64,000 nt of DNA. Origin: Chamaea fasciata (taxonomy: Eukaryota > Chordata > Aves > Passeriformes > Sylviidae). Below are positions 35,248-48,414 of this stretch, piece by piece. The notes below the pieces were generated by a model, which saw nothing but the letters and a program-made list of their open reading frames with translations, made no database searches and was not told the DNA's origin. The first letter of the stretch is position 1. Every line of letters begins with the position of its first letter. A program made the translations under genes and the position numbers. The stretch is taken from assembly GCA_029207755.1 (NCBI GenBank), contig JARCOQ010000005.1, forward strand, positions 63,561,414 to 63,625,413, given 5' to 3'.

Positions 35248-35281
35248 CAGTTAAACTGGTGTAAATCTAGTGTGACTCTAA
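35248..35281. repeat. Possible fossil ancient amniote repeat (GTGTAA-type)
   Basis: CAGTTAAACTGGTGTAAATC followed by TAGTGTGACTCT resembles the same old dispersed element as 13993-14045, here in the opposite orientation. Confidence 0.35.
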
Positions 35282-35354
35282 GCTGCTCCTTCAGCAGTTA
35301 GGGCCACAACCAAGAGAGGAATTAGGCTCGCAGCTGTTAATTAGCTTATGAAGT

Positions 35355-35415
35355 ATGTAGTGTGCTTTAGGGTCCTTCAGGGTGCAAAGCACTATATAGA
35401 AATTATTATTAGTTA
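35355..35415 (+). repeat. Possible fossil repeat tail
   Basis: AGTGTGCTTTAGGGTCCTTC, then GTGCAAAGCACTATATAGAA and an ATTATTATTAG end parallel the tail at 16235-16305. This is a common signature of ancient amniote SINE/LINE tails. Confidence 0.4.
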
Positions 35416-36797
35416 TCAATAACAAAAATATCCAAGAACCCCAGGGAAATAATCCAAAGAGTGGAACAAGTCAATGACTGAGGCAGCTTTTAATCCATCC
35501 TCCCTCTTCTGCGCCACTTAAGCTCTCCTCCTCCTTCCCCTCCGAGGCTCAGACACATGGAGGAAGGGAGAGCCCACCATCACACGTGTTTAGCAATTTG
35601 GCAGTCTCAGCGAGTCTCCTGTCTTCTCCCACACAGCATCGGCAGCCTGCAGTAGGAATTGTGAAATCTGTAGCAGAATTGACACCCAGCAGTAGAAATT
35701 TTGCGGAATAACAATGTGTGGGAATTCCTCAGCTCGCGTCTCATGGAAAATTGCAACCCTGCCCAGTGGTCTTCAGGGCTTTTCAGTTCATTGCCCTCCC
35801 TTCCTCTGGGAAAATGACTGAGAACGTAGGCACCACTTGCTTTCTTAAAGGTCTCTAGATGAGAACTGGGGGTCTGTTTGCTGTTGCCTGAGTTACAGCA
35901 AGTGGCTCCACTGGAAATTCACAACCTGTTCTGGCCATTCCAGCCCAGGAGATGAATGTGAAGTCTGTTTCAGGTGAGGAAGTAGAACAAGGGAAGGGCT
36001 GGACTTTCTCTAGTACTTTTTTTCCCCAGTGAACCCAAAGCCCTTCATGCACCACTGACAGAGGTCCCCCAGCGTGGTGGCTGTGCAGATGAGTGTGACA
36101 GCCATTATGCACTCACTGAGCGTGCACACACTTGCCCTTGGAGAGTGGAGGCAGCTTTGACCAGGCAGGGAATACTGGTTATGCCTTAGTCTGTTCAGGA
36201 AGTGTGCTGGGATTTTTGCTGTCCCTTCAGGCAGCCCACCAGAGACGGCCAGGAGGGAACTGGGCGTAGGATTTCCTTGGCAGAAAGCCCTGCTGACTGC
36301 AGTGCTTCAGGTTGAGCTGCAACGTGCAGGGCCATGTACTCACGGAGCTTTTCTGCCCCGTGTCCTTTATGCCCTGTATCGCACCTCCTACAAATTAGAA
36401 AATGAAAGCCCTGAGGAAGAGGTCAGGACTTTCCAATTTTGCAATTTCCTCTGGCAGTCACTACATCTCACCCTCCAGCACTGGTGTTTTGGGAGAAGCC
36501 CGACCCAGAACAGATACCCTGCCGTGCTCTGGGGAACACGCTGGAATGAAGGGAATGTGAGTGTGCTGAAGATCTTCAGGATGTTCACTCCTGGTGAATC
36601 CAGTCCTGACCTGGACGTCACTCACAAAACTATCCAAAGCCTCCCAAATGTTCCTAAATCAATAAGGAATAAAAAACATGAAGGAAAACAGGGCAGGAAG
36701 AGCAGAGGACTGATCTGATGTATAGCAAGCCCCTTCATACTGATAGCTGAGTAGGAAGCCACTGGTCCTGAGCTAGCCACTTGCAGAAAGAGTTAGT

Positions 36798-36824
36798 CAT
36801 TGTCAAGTCCCCGACTTGACAATG
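36798..36824. repeat. Perfect inverted repeat, 12-bp arms, 3-base loop
   Basis: CATTGTCAAGTC, loop CCC, then GACTTGACAATG. All 12 pairs are perfect. Nothing adjacent identifies it as a transposon end, a terminator or a precursor microRNA, which would need a longer stem. Confidence 0.9.
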
Positions 36825-39618
36825 TCTTCAGGATGGGGACAGCCTCCATTGCAATCCCTTCCCAATCAGCCTGATTGCTGAATCCAAACATGGCTAAATA
36901 TTGTTTCTTGCCTTTCCCAGCTATGCTAGGATTTGGGATTTGAAGAGTTGTATGGATTGCATATATGGGTTCCGAAACAATTTAGGCTCATACCTCCCCA
37001 TGCTTATTTAGGTGCAATTGCTGGCTAGGCAAATATCCAGAATAGCAACCAGACCGGTCTGTGAAAGTTGTAGGAAAGCATTGCCCTCTGTGCTGAAAGA
37101 GCCAGGACACAGAGTTTGCTTTGTTACCCACATTGTGCTTAGTTTTCACTTGGGTCACTGGAGTTAAAAAAATGTTGGTAAACACAACTTATATCCCACA
37201 GGGCCATGCAGGATAGCTGTGAGTCTGATCAAATTGCCTTAGCATAGCTATGCCAAGGCTCCCAATGTCTCCAAACAAGCTACTGCTGTACTAACTTGCT
37301 GCTTTACTCATAATCCACATCAAACACTGGGTGTTAAAGTAGATACTGCACAGATTTGATTTTAGGTCCCTTTCTATGCAGCTGAGCAAAAAACAAATGC
37401 CAAGCCTTGCAAGTGTTGTTAGCTTTTAGAGGCTGCTATTAGAACCTTAATAATTTTATTATTGTTATTTCCTCAGGGTTGCGGGTACCCCAGTGATTTA
37501 CAAGAAAACAAAGTGATTTGGGCCTCTCCTGAAGCTCTTACAACAAAAGGTAGACTTAAGCACAGCACTGAGCTTATTTAACAAGCAAACAGTGCCAGCA
37601 GGGTGTTTGGAAAATGGAAGTTTATAGCAGCACAGGATCATGAGACATTTACGATTGTCTGCACGTGTATATCCTGTTAGTTTATGCTGGTTTTTAAAAA
37701 GAAAACCGTAGAGGTGAAAAGTGTGCTAGATTTAGGGATGATGACTGCAAGAAAAATGAGTGGAGGTCAGCGAGGGTAGGATAATTTGGAAGGGGGAGGC
37801 TGAAGGGAAGGCTGCAAAGGAGGAGTGTGAATCTACCTGTGGCACAGCCAGGGAAGAAGGCATACGGGGGAGCAGGTACTGCTGCTCAGTCATAATAACC
37901 CTTTTGAAGCTTGACTGCAAGTCGTGCTGCTCCATCAATATTTTTTCATCCACTGAGCACACTAATTTATTACAGAAGAGTCTGTAGGTGTGAGCTATGT
38001 GCTAAGGCTAATCTCTGAAGCATTTTCAGCTACTCTACACGTAACATTACTCTTGCGTCCCAGGGAGGAGGCTATTCATAAAGGAATAAAATTTACTCAC
38101 AATATTAGACTGGGGAGTATTATTTCTAATGTAATCTGGTCCAGTTACACTCAGTTAGAAACCTGAAAGGCCGTTTCAGGGTTTTGAATCATGTCCAAGG
38201 AGGTACCAAGCCACCTTCTATGTCCTGGATTGTACTACCTGGAGACATATGCATCAGATCTTCTTGTACTGAATTGTACCTCTGTACTCGCCACATACAC
38301 CACACATGGAATAACGTAGGTCTCAGAACTGAAACTTCCCTGCATTAAAGTCTTTAACACGAGAACTTGTCTCCTAAGACTGCCAAAACCCAAATCCCTT
38401 TCATATTTGCCCACTTTTCCTTGGAAAATGTTATCAGTTCTCCACTGAAATCACTGGAATCGTCTGAAGTACCAGCCCCTTTCTCAGTTTCTAATTTACT
38501 GCTATAGCTGCACCAGTCTGTGAAGTAACAACAAAAGTTGTGCTGCATCTTAGATCTTAACCTCATTCTCTTACCTTTGAACTCAGTTGCCAGACAAGAA
38601 AAGTGCCAAGATCAAAGAACAGCAGCATCTCAGCCTCACTGTGTGTTTGTCTCTCCATGAGTAAATCCCTTTTATTTTGTCTGTGCCACAGCCACTGCTG
38701 AAAGTCTTTCTTTAAGTTGGTCAGCATTTTTCAATGAGAATTTTTCAGAGGGGTGCAGGGACTTTGACCTGGTCATGTGAATCCCAGGGGAATAAGGTGA
38801 ATACCTGAATTGTTGGCTTACCGACAATTTAAGTGCGTCTAACTTATGGTTTTGGTTTAAACAAAAAAAGGCATAAAGAACTATATTTTTCCCACCCCAG
38901 TGTAGAACAGAAAGTTTTATAAATCCAGAACTTTGTGGGATGGGAAAGTGGTTGTCCACGTTTTCCCAGCCTGGTCTCTGCATCTGCTTGACTTCATGTC
39001 AGCTACCATGCACCTTAATCAGCATACATTTGCAGCTTGTCTTTGGTCCTGCTGGCACAGCTGTGGCTGCTGAAGGCACAGATGGCCAGCTGTTCCTTGG
39101 GCACCACTTGGCCACTTTTCTTACAGTTGCCACAACCTCAATCTACCAGTCTGCTCCTTCAAAACTGACCTCTGAAATCCACTGTGCACCAAGACCTCTA
39201 GATCAGCACGGCCTTGGAAGGCGCTGGTCTTGGTTTTGCTGAGCCAACACTAGAGTCATTCAAATGTGTCCATTCACACTAGTCCATTCAAATATGGAAT
39301 TCTATCTGGGCATTAGCCTCTGGTCCAGACTGTCTCTCGTGGACCCCCTTTTATTGAATGCCTAAATGAGTTTTGGCCAAGCTGGCACCAAAACTGTGCA
39401 GGTTTTCCTCGTTTCCTCTGTGACCTGACATAAAAAATGGATTGTGCAAATGCCTCTTGTGAGCTGCCCTCCACTCCTCCTGAAGGGCTCCTCTCTTTCT
39501 GTAGAGCACTTCACGGTGTGTTGCGGAGCAGAGGTGATTGATGCGTCAAAGAGAGTATGAACGACTTTGCCTAACTCAGGGATCCTGTAACAACCTCAGA
39601 ACTGGAGATTCCCCTGCA

Positions 39619-39639
39619 GGGGGTGGGAGGGGTGGGGGT
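39619..39639 (+). other. G-quadruplex-forming motif
   Basis: The sequence has four G runs (5, 3, 4 and 5 guanines) separated by T, A and T, which satisfies the canonical quadruplex pattern with one-base loops. It is on the template strand of CACNG2, so the nascent RNA would carry C runs, not G runs. Confidence 0.8.
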
Positions 39640-42600
39640 GTGGAGAGAAGAGAGAGCATTTCCTGATGAGCTGGAAGCCTTGTGTATAGCATACCTGTGG
39701 AGACTGGCAGGGAAAACAAGCAAGCTGGGACTGGATGCCTTCCAAGCATCAGAGCAAAACTGAGTCTCTCAGTGGAGGATGCTAAATTTTGACAACGGGA
39801 AAGAAACAGATAGACAAGGGGTGAGTGGGAGGGAAAAGCCTTTCCCTGATAATGCTGTCTGCTTGTAGCTTTAAGCATTATTATGTATTTCCACATGCCA
39901 TCGTGTGTACACAGCATTTTACTGGCAGCTAAACAGGCAGAATTTTGTCCCCAGGATTTTGCAATACAAAGGCCCCAGCATGTGGGGCACTTGCAAGAGA
40001 GGACACCCAGCTCTTCAGAAGAGGCTCTCAGCAGCCATTAGGTAGCAGCTACAGGGCCTGGATCCTGCTTCTGATGAGGTCAGTGGGAAACAGTGGGGAC
40101 AAGATTAGGCCTGAGATTCACAGGAGAACGAGGGAAGGAAGTGCCTGGCTTTAGCTGGGTATTTTTGAATCATTCTTCATTCCAAAGATGTAATATAGTA
40201 AACAAAGTTAATAGTCAGAAGGGGCAAAGCTTGCCTAGAGCATAGGAGAAGTGGAATTCATTAACACAGGGAGACTAACTGCAGTAAATGAGTCCTGAGG
40301 GCAGGCATGAGGGAGGTGAATAAGGTTGTTAGGTGGAAGGAGGGGAGAAGGACAGCGGGAGAGGAGGAGCAGAGTCATTGCTGCAGGGCAATGGAGGGAG
40401 CTGGGGAGGGGCAGATGTGCTGAGTGAGCACAGAGTAACATGGGAGAGGAGACAGGGAGCAAGCTCCAAGAGAGCCACGTGAGGCCTTGAAGATGAAATG
40501 AGAACTGAACTTTGATGTAGAAGGAGTCTGGAAGTCAGCACAGGGATTCAAGAAGAGGGAATGACACAAGTGGAACAGCAGGTAAGGAAAAGATAATGTA
40601 ACTGCTGCATGCTGGGTGTTTTAGTGAGAATATTAAGCCTCCCCTACAGTCCAGCTGGGCCTCTCTGGCTCTGAGAATTGAGCGGGTTTGTGCTTTCATG
40701 ATTTGGTCTAAATAGCTGGGTAAAACATTTTCCCTATATTGCTTTTGCCTAATCAATCATCCACACATCAGGAGTGTTCATTCGTAAGGGGAGGCAGTGT
40801 CAGAGAGAGGGCTGTCTGTGAGTGGTGGGATGGGTGCCACCAGAGCAGCAGAACAGCGTCACTGAGGGGCTGAGGATCTACCATCACAGCCCAGAAGTTG
40901 TAGGGTGCAGAGCATTTCTGCAGAGGGAAAAGCTGTGGGATTTCGTCCAATCTCATGACTTCCCCAAGAGCTGATCAAGGGGATAATCCCAGCAGTGGAG
41001 CACTTCCCACACTCTGCGGGTTTCAAAGATCAGTACCACTGTCTCTGTTGTTTATTACGTCTTCCCTAGGTCGTGTCTTGTCAAGGGTGTTTGCTGCAGG
41101 ACAGATCTGCTGGAATAAGCAAGAAACATTCCTGTTCCTGTGGCTTCTTCTGGGAGAAGCTGCATCTCCCATCTCTGAAACCTTGAGTAGATTCTGTGTG
41201 GGGTTTTTTTAACAGCTCATCTCTTCATTCACTTTTGAAACAATTTTCTACATGTGAATTTCCTCATTTTTCTTACCTTCCATGATCTTTTAGACTGCTT
41301 AGTTTGTAGCTTATTGTTCCAGCTCTGGTGACTTTCTTCCTGCTGCCCCTTCCTCTTTCTTCTTCTTTATCAACTATTGGCATGGAGTTTCTCAGCTTCA
41401 GTTTCCTGATCTCTGGGACTTAGTCCTAATAAGGCTAACTTTTTCCACCCTACCCAGTGCTGCCTTCTTTAATTTGCATCAATCCCTGTTGTCTCTTAAT
41501 CTCAGAATTACACTAAACCTTTGATTCCCTTCAAGCCTTTTCCTCATATGCCTATTAGTGCTCATCTGCAGTTTGACTGGCTCCCTCCTTTCATCTCTCT
41601 ATCCATTATGGCAATACCTGCAGTGCTGAGTTAATCTCCATTTGTGTCCAACACCATCTGCATTAAAAACCAAACCCAAACCTAAACAAAATCCATTACT
41701 TCAAGATCTTCTTCAGGATGCTTTAGCAAGTCTCTGATTGTCAATTCTTTGAGTTATACTTTCAGGAACATCAGTGTGAATCCATTCTTCATATCTACCA
41801 GGAGACAGGGCAGCTTATCAAGGATGGTCTTGTTATTCCTTCTCTGTTTCTCAAGTTGTATTAGTCCTTCCTCCCTGTTCCTCTGACACCACTGTTATTC
41901 CCCACACACCCATGTTGTCTTCACCTCCTAGCTCTTTTCCAGACAATATACTTTTTCCATCTTTCAATCACAGATTTCCCTGATTTATATTGTTTAGACT
42001 TAATGCTCCCCTTTCCTGAGCCTTTGTCATGCCTTTCCTCCTACTCCCTTTGCAGCCCTGGAAACATCTGACATAATTCAGTCACTCAAGAAAACAACTA
42101 CTTCTCTTGACCCTGGTACCTCTCATCATTTAGGCCAATCTCCTTACTCTGTCTTTTTACTTTACTCCTGTTTCCAGTAATTCCATAGCTTCTGGTACTC
42201 TGCTCAGCTCTTTGAAAAGAAGCCATTATCTGCTGTGTCCTCAGGCTCCTCCATCGACACCGCCATTCCACTTAACAAGCACCCAGAGCCTCCTTATTCT
42301 TCATAGACCACTTAAGAGAGTCACTCCCTGCTATCTCTCCTACATGATTGTCCTCATCCATTTTCACTCTAGGTTCATGCAGACTGCAGTGCAGGAATCT
42401 AATGATCTCCTCTCTGCTAATGATGCCTGGTCCCATTTCTTTTTTTTACCTCGTGGCAGCCTTGTGAAATGGTTGCCCACTCCATCCGTCTCGAGGTATT
42501 CATTGTGATGAAGGTACTGTCGTTTCTTAGCAACTGCTCAACTTTCAAATGGTTCTTCAGATGGGGATGCCTCTTCTGTGCTGGGATCCCTTTCCCAGGG

Positions 42601-42659
42601 ATAAATGATGCTTTTAATCTTTTTTTTTTTCTTATAAAATTATAATCATACCTAACATT

Positions 42660-42765
42660 CATACTGCTTTTCACTTGTAGAGCTCAAAGTATTTTGCAAA
42701 ATCAGTAAGCATTGTTTTCTTCATTGTAGAGACAGAAAAGCTGAGTCACAGAGACACTAGGGCCA
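42660..42765 (+). repeat. Possible fossil MIR/L3-like repeat
   Basis: CTTTTCACTTGTAGAGCTCA, AAGTATTTTGCAAAATCAGT, then TCTTCATTGTAGAGACAGAA and AAGCTGAGTCACAGAGACAC follow the order of an ancient amniote repeat (a CTTTCAT, CAAAGCGCTTTACAAA, CCATTTTACAGA, GAGGCACAGAGA series). The match is diverged and approximate. Confidence 0.45.
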
Positions 42766-43762
42766 ATATTTTCATGTGTTCATTCATTTTATGTTCTTCA
42801 TTTCTGGGAACCCAGTCTGAAATAACTTAACCTAATTGCTTTGCTGTAGGACATGAAAGGGAGCAGTAGGTCTTGAGCAACTTTGAAAAATAAAGAATAG
42901 AACAGTAGGTGAAAAATATCTCAGATGAGGCACAGAGAACTGAGTATCTATGAAAATGTAGTTGTATATCATCTGATCAAGACCACAAAGAGCTCTTTTA
43001 CTTCTGACATCAGAGCCAGAGACCTCCATTCATGAGCCTACTGCTGCTTCAGGGTCTTCTTTCTGCCTTAAGTGGTGGAGAGATGTGATGGTACAAAGCA
43101 TCAGGGTATTTTAGAAGTTTCAGAGTAACTCTTCATACGGTGACATATCCATACCTCCTCAGTTTGTTGTTGTTGTTTTTGTTGGGTTTTTTTGTGTGTG
43201 AATTTTTTTTTTTTTCCTGTAAGGAAGGTAGAAAACAATCCTGTCCTAGAAGAACTGATGGACTAGTAGACAGACTTAATATTGAAATGGTGGAAACTGT
43301 GTCAAAATTCTTATCACCCAGCAAAGACTTTACCCTGGACTTCTTGTATTCTAGATGAGTTCATTAAATATTTGGTTCTTCTGACTGTCCATTCTCCTTC
43401 ACTCCTTCTGGCCAGTGAGTGCCTCTCAACTCTAAGCAACCTTTTCCACTGAGACTAGAAAGTATGTTTCTGCAGAGTGTCAGCTTCAACAAACTGCCAT
43501 TCACAGACAAAAATTGTGTTTCAGTAAAAAATTTCTGTGAGATCTATCAGCCATGTTAATGTCAATAGTACTCAAATACACACATGCATTTTATAACTGC
43601 ATTGGCTTGTCCTTGCTTACCTGCAGTCTCTCTTGCCTAAGAAGGTTTCTGGATTCATATCAGCTTTTCTCAGGTAGAATAGTTCTTCTTAATCTAAAAT
43701 ACTTCAAATAATCAATATCACTTTTCTGTCCCTGTTTGAAACCCATTCTGCATATGTTATGT

Positions 43763-44091
43763 GATGGTTGATGAACAACTCAACATGAGCCATCAGTGTG
43801 TGCTCTCAGTGCAGGAACCCAAAGGAATCCTGGGCTGCATCAACAGGAATGTGGCCAGCAGTGCAAGGGAGGGGATCTCCCCCCTCTACTCTGCTCTTGT
43901 GGCCCCCCACCTGGAGTTCTGTGTACAGTTCTTGTGTCCTCAGCATAGGAAGAACATGGAACTATTGGAGCAAGTCCAGAAGGGGGGCCATGAAGTTGAT
44001 AAAGGGACTGGAGCACTTCTTCTACAAAGACAAGCTGAGGAAGTGGAGGCGGTTCAGCCTGGAGAAGAGAAGGTTGTGTGGAGACCTCATT
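43763..44091 (+). mobile_element. CR1 LINE internal fragment with decayed ORF2 C-terminus
   Basis: The plus strand carries AACTCAACATGAGCCATCAG, ATCCTGGGCTGCATCAACAG, CCCCTCTACTCTGCTCTTGT and TTCAGCCTGGAGAAGAGAAG, all typical of CR1 ORF2 near its C-terminus. A frame still reads ILGCINRNVASSAREGISPL and YSALVAPHLEFCVQF, but the consensus product shifts frame part-way, so it is a dead copy. It lacks the CR1 3' tail and ends abruptly at 44091 inside the GDL motif. Confidence 0.93.
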
Positions 44092-44266
44092 CATTTCTTC
44101 AAATCTCTCTCCTTTATTTTTCAATCTGTTTTGTTCCGGTCTGCCATTACTCAAATTTCTCTGCTAGCAGGGGCTTCCCTCAGTGTCTCACAGCTCCAGC
44201 TGTTGACACGTCTTTTTCCAATATTGCTTCCTTTGCCTGGACTAACATTTCTCTCTGCTTTTTGAA

Positions 44267-44297
44267 CTCTCTCTCTCTCTCTCTCTCCCCCTCCCCT
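44267..44297. repeat. CT microsatellite with C-rich tail
   Basis: About ten CT units pass into CCCCCTCCCC, forming a polypyrimidine tract. Confidence 0.9.
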
Positions 44298-47200
44298 ATC
44301 TAGGTTTCAATTGATAACAGATTTGATTTTCAATTGGTTTTTTAAACTTTAGTCCTGGGTTTTTCCACTGTGAACCCAAGCCAGACTGCATTTTTCTAGC
44401 ACTCAGTACAAATGTCACAAAATATAGGATTGGTAAGTAATGTAAAACTGCAATTCCATGCATGATCAACAAAGTTCTTATTTCTTTTGAAGACCCTGGG
44501 AGATACCCACTTCCTCAAAACCATTAACAGTCTCTCCCATGTGTTTTCAAATAATTCTTGAAGGACTATAATAGCTTCCCTTAATTTGTTTGTTGATTGA
44601 TTTTTTTTTTTTTTGACAGCACAAGGGCAATTCAACCTCTGACTTGTTTGCTAATCCGTTTGTGCCAGAATGGCTTTAAGTATATGAGATGTGAATTTCA
44701 GTTATTTTCTAACTGGAGAAACTCAATGATTTTTATCCTATGCCATCAACTGAAAATGGAAAATATTTGGGTTTCCAGTTCCCTCTCAAAAGAAAGAATG
44801 TGAAAAAAATATGCCCCCCAAACCCAGATGCTCTTGCAGCTTTTCTCTCAGAAAAAAAATATTCCAGTAACAATTTGGTAGTTACTTCAACTTGATGGTA
44901 GTAGTGTCTCATCAGAGCGAATACTTTTTGGTTAAAGAATCAACATTTGCTTTTTACAAACACGTTCACGTAAATGTTGCTATTTGAGGGAAAAATCCAT
45001 GCCAGTAAATATGTTTCTGGAACAGTCACAGAAGGCAGACAAATGGAGTGGGAGCACAATTGAAGCTAATTTGTTTAAAGTAAACTGAATGATCATACAC
45101 AAATATTTTGTGTGATATTTACTGAAACCTATGTTCTTGCCCATCTGATGGCAACTACATAATTTTTGCAAAGTGAAACAGGGACATGAGAGCCTAACCT
45201 GTCCCTTCGAATGGTAGGAGTTAACCAACACTGGGAGATGTACCATGCTGAGGTTTTGTTTAAAAGTCTTAGAGGTTAGTCTTAAAATTCAGATCACACA
45301 CAATTTTCACTCAAAATGCATGTATACACTCAGCCAAAGTTTGACTGCATCCACAGAATCCTTTTTGATGAAGAAAATGTGGCTGCAGAATCAATACGTT
45401 AAGGTTAATGACAGGTAGAGGGTATGAATAACTCTCTTCTTTAGGTGGAAATATATCAGCTTTCTCAATTATTTGTCCGTCCAACTGTGTTTCTTTCCTT
45501 GACTGCTACAGGAATGCTACTTCTGTAATACAGGATAATTTTACAGGTGCTATTAAGGAGCACTGCATCTCTATCCTGTTTATTGGACAGCAAGGGGCAA
45601 GTGTGGAGGAGTCCAGGAATATTTAAGGTGGTTTAAGATATGTAGGTTTTATGCTGGCAGGACAGGGAGAAAGCCACATTACAGCAGCTCACACTGCTTT
45701 GGATTCATTCAGTTCAAGCTGTGAACACAACCAAATATATACACTTTGCTGGCATTTTATTAGTGATAGACTTCCATCTTTTCCATCCAAGCCAGTGAAA
45801 CAGCTCATGTAGCTTGCTGGGTGAAAAGCCTTTGCTCTGGAGAGGGAAAGTCCTGGAACTATACCCCAGATGTTTTATGCAGTAAAATGGCTGCAGCACA
45901 AAGTAATGGTTGTGGATAAATAAAGTTGGTATAGGAAATTTATGTTGTAAACATCTGATGAGCTGTTCAAAAGAGAGGTGACAGAGATGACAGTGTTGTC
46001 ACATCTAGCTCTGGATCAATGATACCACTGTACACCATTACATGCCTAACATATAGATTATAAGCCAGCTATGAACTGATGAGCAGCCCTGGGAATCACA
46101 CATATTTCAAAAGGAGCAAACCACCAAGCGCTCATCATGGTGCATACTGATGAATATGAGCAAACAAATCTGGGCCTGTTTGCAGAGCCATATGACTGGG
46201 TTCCTCTGCTACACAGCATTAGGTTTGGAATACAGCATGTCTCTCTAACATAGCCCTGTTTCCGAGCTGGTCTGAGATGCCAGCTCCAGGCATGTGGGAT
46301 TAAAGACACAACTGATATGCATCCGTGTAAGGAATTAATGGAGGTGACAGTAAAGATGAGATGCCTGTGACCAATGCAGCCACTGCTGTGTCAAAGGGGG
46401 AAGCTCCTGAATTACAAGAGGCCCAAGTTGTTACCAGGGGTCTGCACAAAGCTGTTTGCAGCTTCATGTCTGCTGCATCACGGTGCAGCCTCCCTGGGAG
46501 CTCAGAGTTTGGAATGGCTCCTCTGGCTGCAGGTTTGACTGCCCTGATCAGGCTGATCCAGTGGGCAGCCTAAAGCCTCTTTTGTATGTTTGTCTAACAT
46601 GTATCACAGTAGGAGGTACTGCTTCATGAAATACCGTTTCTAATTGCAACCCAGGGCTTTCCAGACCAGTGGCATTGGCTGACAGACGTTCACGTGGTCC
46701 CAGATTGCCTTTTACTATGTTTCTCATCCTCTCATTTATCCAATAGACCATTGAACTATTGAGCAGCTCCAGCTGACACATTTTTGCTGCTCTGAGACCT
46801 ACAGCACATGATCCTCAGTATATGGGGACTATGATCTCTTGCCACATTAAGGGAAAAAAAAAGGTAGTTTTTGTCTGAAAACAGCTGAATTGGTTCGTGT
46901 TGCTGTTAAAAATTTCTGTCTACTTAGCACTAGATGATGAGAGTTGTATAATCCTTGAGCTGTTGTGCAATTTCCCAAGTAAGGAGCCAAATAAATGGTA
47001 TTTCAGAGGAATATTTTTTCTTTGTTCTTCCTGACCAGACATTATACCTCAGTGGAGGAGTTCAAATCTGTTAGAATCCATGCTGACCAGAGATAACTTC
47101 ACTGCCCCTGCTCCAGGACTCTGAGGATGCACTATGATATGGTGATTTATCCAGCCTAGCCCTTTGCCAACAGTAAGCAGTTCCTGTTTCATGCATGGAA

Positions 47201-47842
47201 GCCTGTAACAGTTAGCTCAAAAAGAGAAGTCCACCCATCCACAGGACAGAGGGGAGCCCCCTGTGCATTTGACTTCAGGGACTAGAAACAGTGTGCGTGG
47301 GATTTCACCAACTGGTGCAGAGAGGCATCAGACGTTCCCATGGGTTCAGAGCCTTCAGTTCACACACAGTGAGCTCCCAAGGAGCTTGATTCTGCAGACC
47401 ACATTTTCTTACATCTCTTACTATCTGGCTACTCTCTCATTACTCTGATAAGGTAGATGAAACACTGCTATCTCTTTTATTGTGTGCACAACCTAGGAAA
47501 AGCCATACAAGGTGCTTCCTTTGGCTTTCTTACAAGCATGTGGCCCAAGCGGGGCTTACAGCTTCTATTGATTTGAGATCCAAGATGGGCTATTTTCAGT
47601 TCTTGATCAGTACTGCTGAGGACTGCACAAGTGAGGAGATGGGGTAAGTCTCAAATCTGTGATGCACAAACCACTAAAATGGAAGTATAAATTATTAAAA
47701 ACCCGTATGTCTCTGAAACTTTGGGCATAGCTGTTCTTCAGTGATACACCACATTCACTCTGAGTTCTGCTGGGATGTGATATCCACGAAAACTGGCCGC
47801 AGCTGGGTAAAGCCCTGAGCAAACTGGCCTGGCCTCACAGCT

Positions 47843-47923
47843 GACCCTGCTTTGAGCAGCAGCTTGGACTAGGGAATTTGTGAGGTTCCTTCCCACCAGA
47901 ATGCTCTACTTATCCTATGATTC
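47843..47923 (+). mobile_element. CR1 LINE 3'-terminal fragment
   Basis: GAGCAGCAGCTTGGACTAGG, then GAGGTTCCTTCCCACCAGAA and a final CTATGATTC match the CR1 3' terminus (a GGACTAGATGACC, GGTCCCTTCCAACC, TCTATGATTC series). It is about 80 bp and truncated. Confidence 0.8.
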
Positions 47924-48359
47924 AAACTCAAATACCACACACAAATGTCTGACCAACCTTTTTTTTAACCTATACCCCTTGCGCTGTGTTTAGAGGGTGT
48001 ATATAAACAAGCACAACTGGAGGTGAAAGTCAGTGCTATGCCATTGCAAAGCCTGGAAGTAGAGTCATTCACTTCATACACAACATGGTAATGACCAGAC
48101 TATAAAGACCTATGGAGCAACTCTAAAATTTCATTCTACCACAGGATCCAGCTGCTGAAATTTGTGTTATAACTAGAACTTACAAGGAGAAAAGGAATTG
48201 GATTGAAAAAAAAAGATACAGGGAAAAACAGTCTAAACAGAGGAAATGGATGAATGCTCCAGCAGATCCAGCCCATTGGCTGGTCATGATGTTCTTCAGA
48301 ACTGGTTAAGTCTCTGAGAACTGGGATGGAAGCCCAGGCTTCACCTAAGATTTATGATG

Positions 48360-48360
<1 letters not shown>

Positions 48361-48414
<54 letters not shown>
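48361..48414. repeat. (ATT)18 perfect trinucleotide microsatellite
   Basis: Eighteen uninterrupted ATT units. The perfection and length suggest it is polymorphic. Confidence 0.97.

Noticed and set aside
36798..36824. Hairpin as a microRNA precursor or intrinsic terminator
   Set aside because: The stem is 12 bp, too short for a microRNA precursor, and bacterial-type terminators do not apply to this genome.
43761..44303. 180-codon plus-strand frame resembling a gene
   Set aside because: Its N-terminal half is decayed CR1 ORF2 and the rest is unrelated read-through into the CT repeat.
48361..48414. Array resembling a repeat-spacer (CRISPR-like) structure
   Set aside because: It is a plain trinucleotide run with no spacers, in a vertebrate intron.
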